A DNA stretch of 41,981 nucleotides from Chlamydiota bacterium (GTDB lineage: Bacteria; Chlamydiota; Chlamydiia; Chlamydiales; RGXB01). The stretch is taken from positions 396,481 to 438,461 of the forward strand of contig VGMF01000001.1 of assembly GCA_016866475.1 (NCBI GenBank), read 5' to 3'. Below the pieces are notes generated by a model. It was not told where the DNA came from. It did no database searches and saw only the letters and a program-made list of their open reading frames with translations. Positions within the stretch are counted from its first letter, which is position 1, and each line of letters starts with the position of its first letter. Position numbers and translations under genes: made by a program. Positions 8,203 through 15,449 of the stretch are shown here, piece after piece.

Positions 8203-8994
8203 TTAAAAAAGGGTCTCTAAAAGCGCCTCTTTTTTGGATTCCATAGAAAAAAAGCGACTAGGCCCATCTTGATGTAGAATCTCCACTGCAACTTCTACCC
8301 CTTCCATAGCTTTGAGAGCTGCATCGGGATGGTTACACTCTTGCGACAGATGTCCCAGCGCAACCATCTCAAGTCGATTAGTTTTAACCGCATCTAAAAG
8401 CGCCCTGGATTCCTCATTTGATAGGTGCCCCTGCTTGCTCAAAACCCTTTTCTTGTACACCTGGGGGCGACTAGATGCATGTACCATCCCCACATCGTGA
8501 TTAGACTCCAAAATAAGATGGGTACAATTTTGTAGAGCTCTCACTGCTATAGGCGTCACGAAACCAATGTCGGTACATATCCCTAATTTCTTTTCGCCAA
8601 ATGAAAATGTGAACGCAACGGGATCGACTGCATCGTGCGGTATCGAAAAGGGATGCACCGAAAACTCTTCCAATTTAAAAGGGACTCCTGTTTCAAATAT
8701 CTTGAATTTAGAGCGCACTTGCATCAAAGAGTGTAAAGTTTTGGCCGTTTCGCAATTCGCGTAAATAGGAATCTCATGGTGCTTTATGATCATTTCGAGC
8801 CCTGAGATATGATCATGGTGGTCGTGCGTCACCAGAATGCCCTGAATTTGTTCAAGGGATACTCCGATCTTAATCAGTAGATCCTCCGTCTTTTTTTTTG
8901 AAAAGCCGGCATCAATTAAAAATACTGAGTTAGATCCGAAAAGAACCGTACAGTTCCCTTTTGAGCCGGAGCCAAGCGAGCAAAATCCTTGCAT
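8203..8994 (-). CDS. YycJ/WalJ-like MBL-fold metal-dependent hydrolase
   Basis: This is a 263-residue metallo-beta-lactamase-fold protein of the YycJ (WalJ) group, thought to act as a nuclease or phosphodiesterase in the cytosol. The dinuclear metal motif HDHHDH is at 57-62. Further likely ligands are in SIPHDAVDP, CTDIGF and GHLSQECN. The N-terminus GSGSKGNCTVLFG is the usual start of the family. Its ATG overlaps the stop of the upstream UPF0158 gene by one base (TAATG), indicating translational coupling. The downstream neighbour is convergent ftsK. The substrate is not known; family membership is secure. Confidence 0.9.
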   Translation of the reverse strand: MQGFCSLGSGSKGNCTVLFGSNSVFLIDAGFSKKKTEDLLIKIGVSLEQIQGILVTHDHHDHISGLEMIIKHHEIPIYANCETAKTLHSLMQVRSKFKIFETGVPFKLEEFSVHPFSIPHDAVDPVAFTFSFGEKKLGICTDIGFVTPIAVRALQNCTHLILESNHDVGMVHASSRPQVYKKRVLSKQGHLSNEESRALLDAVKTNRLEMVALGHLSQECNHPDAALKAMEGVEVAVEILHQDGPSRFFSMESKKEALLETLF

Positions 8995-10109
8995 TATCCC
9001 TTCTTAAGTCGAATTGGGCTTACTGACTTGATTCTTTTGTCGATCGTTTTCTTCTCGAGGATTTTCTTGGGTTCCGTTTCACCTTTTTGTGGCCTTCCCC
9101 TTTTCTTGGGAGCTTCAGGGATGGAACCGCCAAAAACTTTTGCCATCCGGTTTTCATCCGGGACGATGATCGCAGGCGATAATTTAAGAGTCTCGATCAC
9201 CTTGCGATCCTGTGGCTGATCAAGCCCGGGAATGGTTCCCAATTTTCCCGAAAGATGGCGCAACGACTCGAGTCTCTGTGAAAGCATTTCAAGGCGGGAA
9301 TCTACCTTCGGTCTTTCCATACCGCGCAAGTTCTGGTTAAGCTCTTGCGATTGCTGGAATTTTGACGAGAAGTAAATCGCATCGGGATTGTAGTCGGATA
9401 GATAGAGGAAAGGACGAAGAGTTGAGGGGCAAGTCTTGAAAATATCTATGGTAAATTGTGGTTCCGTCTCCACCTTAGGTAGCGCTTTCGGGGGGCGCCC
9501 TCGTCTAGGCTTCTGGACATAGCTGTCAGCAGACTGGTAGCTGGTGGCCTTAATATTGATGATCTCCCTGGCTTGGGCGACATCTTTGGGAACCTTTACA
9601 TCAAAAAGATGCAACTTTGCTTTCTCAAGCAGGTTCTTTGGAATTTCCAAATCTTCTTCAAAAGTAAAAAGGATCCGATGTTTGCAGAGCCATTCGATGA
9701 TTCTTACTTTGAAACGCTCCAGATAAAATTGCTGCCACTTGTCCAACTCAGTTAAATGATCAAAAACAAATTCAAGAAAATTTTCTTTCGCTTCTCTGGA
9801 ACTAATAATATCTAAAAGTTTTTCTTTAGTATCGATATCGTAAACTTTTTCGTTGACAAACCCTTCCATCACTTTTTTGGACTCATAATAGGTCAATTTC
9901 GGAACGAGAATATAGCGGTTTGCATGCTGTAAGAGCTCTTTTTCCGCCTCCCTGATCTCCTCTTCAGGCTTATCGAGATCCAGATAAACTATGGCCCCCT
10001 CAATACGATCTAAATAAAAATCTCTCTCATCGTCCGATCTTGAAAAAGCCTCTAATAATCGGTGGTAACGGATGATGATTGGACACTGCGGTTCTGGGTA
10101 TGCGTTCAT
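8994..10109 (-). CDS. UPF0158 family protein with two AT-hook-like motifs
   Basis: The first half (about 1-190) matches UPF0158, a family of unknown function found in chlamydiae: SDDERDFYLDRIEG, RYILVPKLTYYESKKVMEGFVNE, DKWQQFYLERFKVRIIEWL. The second half is low in hydrophobicity and holds two AT-hook-like motifs, PRRGRPPKA (about 9486-9513) and KKRGRPQKG (about 9086-9112), separated by a helical, Gln/Leu-rich stretch; the extreme C-terminus is Lys-rich. AT-hooks bind the DNA minor groove, so a nucleoid-associated or regulatory role is plausible but inferred. I chose ATG 10109 (MNAYPEPQ), which matches the start I recall for the Chlamydia homologue, over an in-frame GTG at 10142. It is divergent from serS and coupled to the downstream yycJ-like gene. 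Confidence 0.82.
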   Translation of the reverse strand: MNAYPEPQCPIIIRYHRLLEAFSRSDDERDFYLDRIEGAIVYLDLDKPEEEIREAEKELLQHANRYILVPKLTYYESKKVMEGFVNEKVYDIDTKEKLLDIISSREAKENFLEFVFDHLTELDKWQQFYLERFKVRIIEWLCKHRILFTFEEDLEIPKNLLEKAKLHLFDVKVPKDVAQAREIINIKATSYQSADSYVQKPRRGRPPKALPKVETEPQFTIDIFKTCPSTLRPFLYLSDYNPDAIYFSSKFQQSQELNQNLRGMERPKVDSRLEMLSQRLESLRHLSGKLGTIPGLDQPQDRKVIETLKLSPAIIVPDENRMAKVFGGSIPEAPKKRGRPQKGETEPKKILEKKTIDKRIKSVSPIRLKKG

Positions 10110-10145
10110 AACACTTGAGTTTAGCAGTTCACCCGATTTCACCGG

Positions 10146-10175
10146 TAGACAAATTTGAAATCAATGAGGTATACT
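10146..10175 (+). promoter_or_regulatory. Candidate serS promoter, -10 close to the ATG
   Basis: TAGACA (10146-10151), an 18-base spacer and TATACT (10170-10175) resemble a sigma-70-type promoter. Transcription would start near 10182, three or four bases before the serS ATG (10186), leaving essentially no leader. An in-frame TGA at 10165 rules out an earlier start. No Shine-Dalgarno sequence lies at the right distance (GAGG ends 16 bases before the ATG). Confidence 0.5.
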
Positions 10176-10185
10176 CTATCCTATT

Positions 10186-11472
10186 ATGCTAGATATCAAA
10201 CTTATCCGTAAAGAACCCGAATTTGTTCAAAAACGGCTGCGTCTTAAAGATCCTAAAATTGACCTTGCTCCCCTACTAAAAGCTGACAAGGAATGGCAAG
10301 AAATTACCCCCAAGCTCGAAAACCTAAGAGCCGAAAAAAATCGCCTTGCCAAAGAGGTCGGGTTAAAAAAAGGGAAAAACGAGGACTCTTCTTCAGAATT
10401 AGAACGGATGTCTGCTATCAAAACGCAAGAAAGCGAGCTCTCTAAGAAGCAAGCAGCTCTTGAGGAAAAGGTGCGAAATCTCTTAGGCGAATACCCCAAT
10501 CTCCCCTTTTCTGAAGTTCCCTATGGGACATCTGCTGCCGATAACGTAGAGATCCACCGCTTTCAAGAAAAAAAAGATTTAGGTTTTGGTTTTAAGCACC
10601 ATGTGGAGCTTTCTGACAAATTAGGTCTTTTCGACTTTGAACGGGGAGCAAAAATTTCGGGACGAGGCTTCCCTATCTACAACCATGCTGCCTCAAAAAT
10701 TGAGTTAGCTCTATGGAACTTAATGCTGGAAACCCACCAAAAAAATGGGTTTCATTTGCGTATGATGCCATTACTTGTCAGGCCTGAAACGATGTATGCC
10801 TCGGGTCAGTTACCCAAATTTGAAAGCCAGGCTTTCAAACTTAAAGATGAGGACTTTCATCTCTATTTGATTCCCACGTCCGAAGTACCGATCAACAGTC
10901 TCTATCGAGATGAAATTCTGGATGAAAAAGAGTTGCCAATCCTATTAACCTCATTGACGCCCTGTTTTCGCCGTGAAGCGGGAGCTGCAGGTTCCAACGA
11001 GCGTGGGTTGATCCGCACGCATCAGTTCTACAAAGTGGAACTGTTTGCCCTAACCACTCCAGATACAAGCTCACAGATCCATCAAAAAATGATCGACTCT
11101 GCGCATGAAATTCTAGAAACGCTTGAGCTGCATTATCGGGATATGCTCCTTTGTAGCGATGACATGTCGTTTCAAGCAGCAAAAACTATAGATATCGAGG
11201 TTTGGCTACACGGCCAGAACCGTTACTATGAGGTCTCTTCGGCATCTAACTGCTCTTGCTACCAGGCTCGCAGATCGAATATCCGTTACCGAAAAAAAGA
11301 TGGAACTCTTGACTTTGTACATACATTAAATACTTCAGGTCTTGCTACCTCAAGGTTGATGGTGGCCCTCTTGGAATCCAACCAAAAAGAGGACGGCTCT
11401 ATAGAGCTCCCACAAAAGCTTGCAAAAAGGGTCGGTTTTGAGGTAATAAGAGCTGATGGTACCATTACATAA
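10186..11472 (+). CDS. serS: Seryl-tRNA synthetase
   Basis: It charges tRNA-Ser (and tRNA-Sec where present) with serine in the cytosol. The 428 residues have the usual layout: an N-terminal coiled-coil arm (about 30-105, heptads rich in Lys/Glu) that holds the tRNA long arm, then a class II catalytic core. Motif 2 is FRREAGAAGSNERGLIRTHQF (about 262-282), with the typical TSEVP strand before it. Motif 3 is GLATSRLMVALLES (about 385-398). The N-terminus MLDIKLIRKEPEFV is the classic family start, which fixes the start codon. The stop overlaps the aminopeptidase gene by 17 bases. serS followed by a membrane protein and a P-type ATPase is the C. trachomatis order, here with the peptidase inserted. 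Confidence 0.97.
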   Translation: MLDIKLIRKEPEFVQKRLRLKDPKIDLAPLLKADKEWQEITPKLENLRAEKNRLAKEVGLKKGKNEDSSSELERMSAIKTQESELSKKQAALEEKVRNLLGEYPNLPFSEVPYGTSAADNVEIHRFQEKKDLGFGFKHHVELSDKLGLFDFERGAKISGRGFPIYNHAASKIELALWNLMLETHQKNGFHLRMMPLLVRPETMYASGQLPKFESQAFKLKDEDFHLYLIPTSEVPINSLYRDEILDEKELPILLTSLTPCFRREAGAAGSNERGLIRTHQFYKVELFALTTPDTSSQIHQKMIDSAHEILETLELHYRDMLLCSDDMSFQAAKTIDIEVWLHGQNRYYEVSSASNCSCYQARRSNIRYRKKDGTLDFVHTLNTSGLATSRLMVALLESNQKEDGSIELPQKLAKRVGFEVIRADGTIT

Positions 11473-12688
11473 AAAGCTCAATTCTCTTATCCAACGTTCC
11501 CCAGATCCTTACCACGCAGTGGAGGCGATTCGTGAAGCGTTGGGTTTCACAGATTTTCATCTGCACTCTAACAAAGAGTTCAAACCTGGAAAAAAATATT
11601 TTTTACAAAAGGGGGGCTTTTGTTTTGCATTCATTTTACCAACCAAAACGATAGAAAGTTTTCGTCTTGTCGGTACGCACATCGATAGCCCGGCTTTAAA
11701 ACTCAATGCAAAACCTTTTGTCAAAAAGGGAGAGCGGATCTATTTCGATGTCGATCGCTCGGGCGGTATCATGTATACCTCCTGGTTAGACAGAGACCTT
11801 TTACTGTCTGGTAAAATTGTCACTGATAAAGGGGAAAAAACCGTTAGATTAGACTCCCACCTTTTTTCAATCCCTAACTGCCCCATTCATATCGATAGAG
11901 AAAAAAATGAGAGGCATGCTTTTGATCCAACAAAAGAGCTTTTACCATTTGTTACCGCTGATGAAAAAGAGGTGACCTTATCGAAACTTTTGAAAGAAAA
12001 AACCCTGTACGCCTTCGATCTCTATTTAACCCCTACCCAACCAGGCTCTTTAACGGGTCTTGACCACCAAATTTTCTCCTCTTATAGACTCGATAATATG
12101 TGCTCAAGTTTTGCAGCAGTTGAGGCTCTTTTAAGTGCAAAGCCCCACAAATCTGCTCTTATAGGAGCCCTTTTCTACAATGACGAAGAGACCGGCTCTA
12201 TGTCTATTGAGGGGGCTGAGTCCCCTTTTGTCACCGATGTTTTAGAGATGATTTGCCTTACACAAGGTCTAAATCGTCTGCAGTTTCTCAAGATTAAAGA
12301 CAAAAGTGCTTTTTACTCAGTGGATGTAGCTCATGCGTTTGTAGATGGTCATGATCAAAAATTCCAGGCGAATCATCGGCTTGAACTTGGTAAAGGGATT
12401 GTAATCAAGCGCAATCACTCTTTGCATTACGCTTACAATATCGAATTGGAGGCCAACATTCTCAAAGTCTTGAAAAAAAAATCGATTCCGCACCAATTTT
12501 TTGCCCCTTTGACAGGAAAACCGTCCGGTTCGACCATAGGTCCGCATGTTGCTGTGCGCTATGGCATTCGAACGCTCGATCTCGGGATAGCCATCCAATC
12601 GATGCACTCTGCACGAGAATCTCTACACATTAAGGATTTAGAGGCGCTTGTAAGATTCATAAAGGAGGTTTATGTGCAAGTCTCATGA
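11456..12688 (+). CDS. M18 family metallo-aminopeptidase (aspartyl aminopeptidase-like)
   Basis: M18 enzymes are large oligomeric aminopeptidases with two metal ions that remove N-terminal residues, often acidic ones, from peptides. Visible elements are VGTHIDSPALKLN (first His ligand, about 72-84), RLDNMCSSFA with the bridging Asp, DEETGS (catalytic Glu and metal ligand, about 243-248), SVDVAHAF (Asp ligand) and QSMHSARE (last His ligand, about 380-387). The length of 410 residues is near the family norm (about 430). It overlaps serS by 17 bases at the front and the next gene by 17 bases at the end, so the four genes are probably one operon. For an intracellular bacterium it would help recycle host-derived peptides; the exact specificity is not visible. 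Confidence 0.9.
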   Translation: MVPLHKKLNSLIQRSPDPYHAVEAIREALGFTDFHLHSNKEFKPGKKYFLQKGGFCFAFILPTKTIESFRLVGTHIDSPALKLNAKPFVKKGERIYFDVDRSGGIMYTSWLDRDLLLSGKIVTDKGEKTVRLDSHLFSIPNCPIHIDREKNERHAFDPTKELLPFVTADEKEVTLSKLLKEKTLYAFDLYLTPTQPGSLTGLDHQIFSSYRLDNMCSSFAAVEALLSAKPHKSALIGALFYNDEETGSMSIEGAESPFVTDVLEMICLTQGLNRLQFLKIKDKSAFYSVDVAHAFVDGHDQKFQANHRLELGKGIVIKRNHSLHYAYNIELEANILKVLKKKSIPHQFFAPLTGKPSGSTIGPHVAVRYGIRTLDLGIAIQSMHSARESLHIKDLEALVRFIKEVYVQVS

Positions 12689-13448
12689 CAACTACACCCC
12701 CAAACTGCATCCTGATGTTGACCATTTCAATGGGAAAACGGTACCTGAGCACCTCAAGGAAGCAAGAGAAAAAGGTGCTAGAGCAAGCGAACAAATTCAT
12801 GGAGTTGAACTTTCCGGATTTTTAAATGCCGCTTGTGACTCGATGAAGGAGACCACGATCTACCTTTCGATCCTTTTTTTAATCGCCCCAAAAGCAATAC
12901 CGATTTTTGGAATCATCCTCTGTATATGGAAGACCGGCAGAGCAGCTTTTCTAGGTTGGTCACGATTAAATCGTTTGAACCAGCTCATTGTTGAGGAGCG
13001 TTTAGAAATCCAAAACTCTAGAGAAACAGAACAAAAAGAACTGATGGAAATTTACAGAGCAAAAGGATTTGAATCCCCTTTGCTGGATCACGTGATCCAA
13101 GTTCTTATGGCGGATGAGAATCGGCTTTTAACGGTTATGCTTGAAGAGGAGCTGGGTTTGCGCCTTGAAGAGTACGAGCACCCTTTAAAACAGGGTTTAG
13201 GTGCCTTCAGTGGCAGTTTGGCAGCTTCGATCCCCCTGTTTATTGCCACTTTTTTCCCCCCCTTTGTTTTTTTTGGTGCGGTTTTTATCCTTTTCCTAGT
13301 TGCAACGTCCGTCTCCATTTTACCCCAAAAAAGATCGTTTATTGCATTCAACACCTGGTCTCTGAGTTTGGTCTTTTTAGTCCTGTTATGCACCTACGAG
13401 TTGCAAAAACTTCTCAATCCTTTTTTTGAGAGATTGATGGGCACATGA
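12672..13448 (+). CDS. VIT1/CCC1-like metal transporter family membrane protein
   Basis: The 258-residue protein has an N-terminal soluble stretch (HFNGKTVPEHLKEAREKGARAS), two membrane helices, a central helical cytoplasmic part (IYRAKGFESPLLDHVIQVLMADEN, then LEEELGL), and two or three C-terminal helices. This arrangement, including the EELGL segment followed by a Gly/Ser-rich helix, matches VIT1/CCC1 proteins, which move Fe2+ or Mn2+ in exchange for protons. A strong ribosome site (AAAGGAGG) precedes ATG 12672. The ATPase gene starts in an ATGA overlap with its stop. The C. trachomatis neighbour of zntA at this place is annotated only as a membrane protein. Pairing with a P1B ATPase supports a metal-handling role; the ion is not certain. 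Confidence 0.7.
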   Translation: MCKSHDNYTPKLHPDVDHFNGKTVPEHLKEAREKGARASEQIHGVELSGFLNAACDSMKETTIYLSILFLIAPKAIPIFGIILCIWKTGRAAFLGWSRLNRLNQLIVEERLEIQNSRETEQKELMEIYRAKGFESPLLDHVIQVLMADENRLLTVMLEEELGLRLEEYEHPLKQGLGAFSGSLAASIPLFIATFFPPFVFFGAVFILFLVATSVSILPQKRSFIAFNTWSLSLVFLVLLCTYELQKLLNPFFERLMGT

Positions 13449-15349
13449 GTTTTTCCTATGATGATTTTTTTGCAAAAGACCTTGAAGAGTCGGAAAATCC
13501 CTTCTTAAAACCCGAATCCAGAAAAACGGGTAGGGATCTTTCGCTCAAAATTTCTATTTTATCCGGGATATTCTTGGCCCTATCCTATCTTACTTTGCGG
13601 CTGGACAACATCTCTATACTGTTCTTAGGATTTGTCTATTTTTTATCGGGAACTCCGGCTCTTATACAGACGATAAAAGATATAAAAAATTCCATCATAA
13701 ACATCGACGTTTTGATGACATTGGCAGCCCTTATGTCGGTTTGTATCGGTGCAGAACATGAGGGTGGGCTTTTGCTTGTCCTGTTTGCGTTATCGGAAGC
13801 GATGGAGGAGATGGTAGACCGAAAAACTAAGAGTGCCCTCAGTCATTTGAATTCTTTGATCCCTTCAGTGGCTATTGTTGTGCAACCCGACAACACCCGC
13901 TTTCAAAAGGCTGTTCAGGAGATTGCCGTTGGGACAAAGATCTTTGTTCCTGTAGGGGAGATTGTTCCCCTCGATGCTAAAATTGTCGAAGGTTCCTCAT
14001 TTATAAATATATCTCATATCACCGGTGAAAGTATCCCTGTTTCAAAAACCGTAGGCGATATTGTGGTGGCCGGATCTTTATTGATTGATTCACCCCTCTA
14101 TCTTGAGGTTTATAAACCCAGCAGCCAATCTACTTTAGCTAAAATCATAGAACTGATCACTCAGGCGCAGCATGCCAAGCCCAAAATTCAGGTTTTTTTG
14201 GATCAGTTTAGCGGAATCTATGCCAAATCGATTATCGGTTTATCTCTATTTTTTGCCCTTGCTCTACCTCTTTTTGGGGTAACCTTTTTAGGGATCGAAG
14301 GCTCTATTTATCGGGCGCTCGCATTTTTAATAGCGGCCTCGCCCTGCGCTTTGATTATCGCAACCCCTACAGCGTATTTGAGCTCATTGAGCGCAAGCGC
14401 CCGCCATGGAGTTTTGCCAAAAGGGGGGACATCTCTAGACGCCTTGAGCCGCTGCAAGTATTTCCTTTTTGACAAGACAGGAACCCTCACAACAGGAGGG
14501 CTCTCATGTACCAGAATCGATAACCACACCAAACACACCCTTGATACCATTTTATCCATAGCAGCAAGCCTTGAAAAAAATGCAACGCATCCCATCGCTA
14601 GGGCCATAGTGCTTTTTGCAGAGTTGAAGCATGCCCCCGATTTACCCACAAAAGAGGTGCAGGTGATTGCAGGGAAAGGGGTGCAGGGAAGTGTCCAACT
14701 AGGGGATGAGTGGCACGAGGTTTTCATCGGAAGATCTGAAAGGGAGCATCTTACCGAGGAAGTTGTCACGATTTTGAAAATCGACAATGACGAGGCCGTT
14801 TTCCATTTTAAAGATGAGCTAAGACCAGAAGCGCCCAAAATTATTAATGAGCTCAAGGCTATAGGACGGGTTTTCATGCTCACCGGAGATAGAAGAGAGG
14901 TAGCTCAGCCCGTAGGACGTCTTTTAGGGTTGGAAATAGAGGAGATATTTGCAGATCTGAGTCCAGAGGAGAAACTCGAAAAAATCGCCGAGCTTTCCCG
15001 TTTGGAAAACTGCGCTATGACAGGAGACGGTATCAACGACGGTCCCGCTCTTGTACGCTCCTCTTGCGGTATTGCGGTCGGCACCGGCATCTCCTCCCAA
15101 ACAGCCGTAGAGGCTGCCGATATTGTGATCATGAAAAACGATTTGAACCTAATCCCCCAAATCGTGCGTCAAGCACGTAAAACCCAAAAAATTGTCCGCC
15201 AGAATCTTACGATTGCCCTTTCGGTCATCCTTTTGGCTACAACTCCCTCCCTTTTAGGGCTAATCCCGCTTTGGCTCGCCGTAATCCTTCATGAAGGGGG
15301 CACCGTTTTAGTGGGGCTTAACAGCTTACGTCTTTTGAGATGGAAATAG
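13445..15349 (+). CDS. P1B-type heavy-metal-translocating ATPase, P1B-4-like
   Basis: This is an ATP-driven metal exporter in the inner membrane. The 634-residue chain has the actuator motif TGES (about 193-196), the phosphorylation site DKTGTLT (about 342-348), the HP dipeptide in NATHPIARAI, and the hinge GDGINDGPAL (about 526). The membrane metal motif is SPC (about 299-301) instead of CPC, and the last helices contain HEGGTVLVGLN. SPC together with HEGG(S/T) is the hallmark of the P1B-4 subgroup, linked to Co2+, Fe2+ or Ni2+ export, rather than of ZntA. There is no N-terminal metal-binding domain and only about six membrane helices, also as in P1B-4. The Chlamydia homologue is usually called ZntA. 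Its start overlaps the VIT1-like gene (ATGA), so they are coexpressed. Confidence 0.9.
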   Translation: MSFSYDDFFAKDLEESENPFLKPESRKTGRDLSLKISILSGIFLALSYLTLRLDNISILFLGFVYFLSGTPALIQTIKDIKNSIINIDVLMTLAALMSVCIGAEHEGGLLLVLFALSEAMEEMVDRKTKSALSHLNSLIPSVAIVVQPDNTRFQKAVQEIAVGTKIFVPVGEIVPLDAKIVEGSSFINISHITGESIPVSKTVGDIVVAGSLLIDSPLYLEVYKPSSQSTLAKIIELITQAQHAKPKIQVFLDQFSGIYAKSIIGLSLFFALALPLFGVTFLGIEGSIYRALAFLIAASPCALIIATPTAYLSSLSASARHGVLPKGGTSLDALSRCKYFLFDKTGTLTTGGLSCTRIDNHTKHTLDTILSIAASLEKNATHPIARAIVLFAELKHAPDLPTKEVQVIAGKGVQGSVQLGDEWHEVFIGRSEREHLTEEVVTILKIDNDEAVFHFKDELRPEAPKIINELKAIGRVFMLTGDRREVAQPVGRLLGLEIEEIFADLSPEEKLEKIAELSRLENCAMTGDGINDGPALVRSSCGIAVGTGISSQTAVEAADIVIMKNDLNLIPQIVRQARKTQKIVRQNLTIALSVILLATTPSLLGLIPLWLAVILHEGGTVLVGLNSLRLLRWK

Positions 15350-15449
15350 CTTCCTAACATTAAAAAAAAATTAATAATTTTTTTGATTTTAATCTGTTCC
15401 TATACTATATGGGAGATCTAAGGTGCCAAGTGGTTTAGGGGCGCATTTA

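Noticed and set aside
14308-14883. A 191-codon minus-strand frame opposite the P-type ATPase
   Set aside because: It is antisense to the phosphorylation and nucleotide-binding region of a conserved enzyme and matches no known protein.
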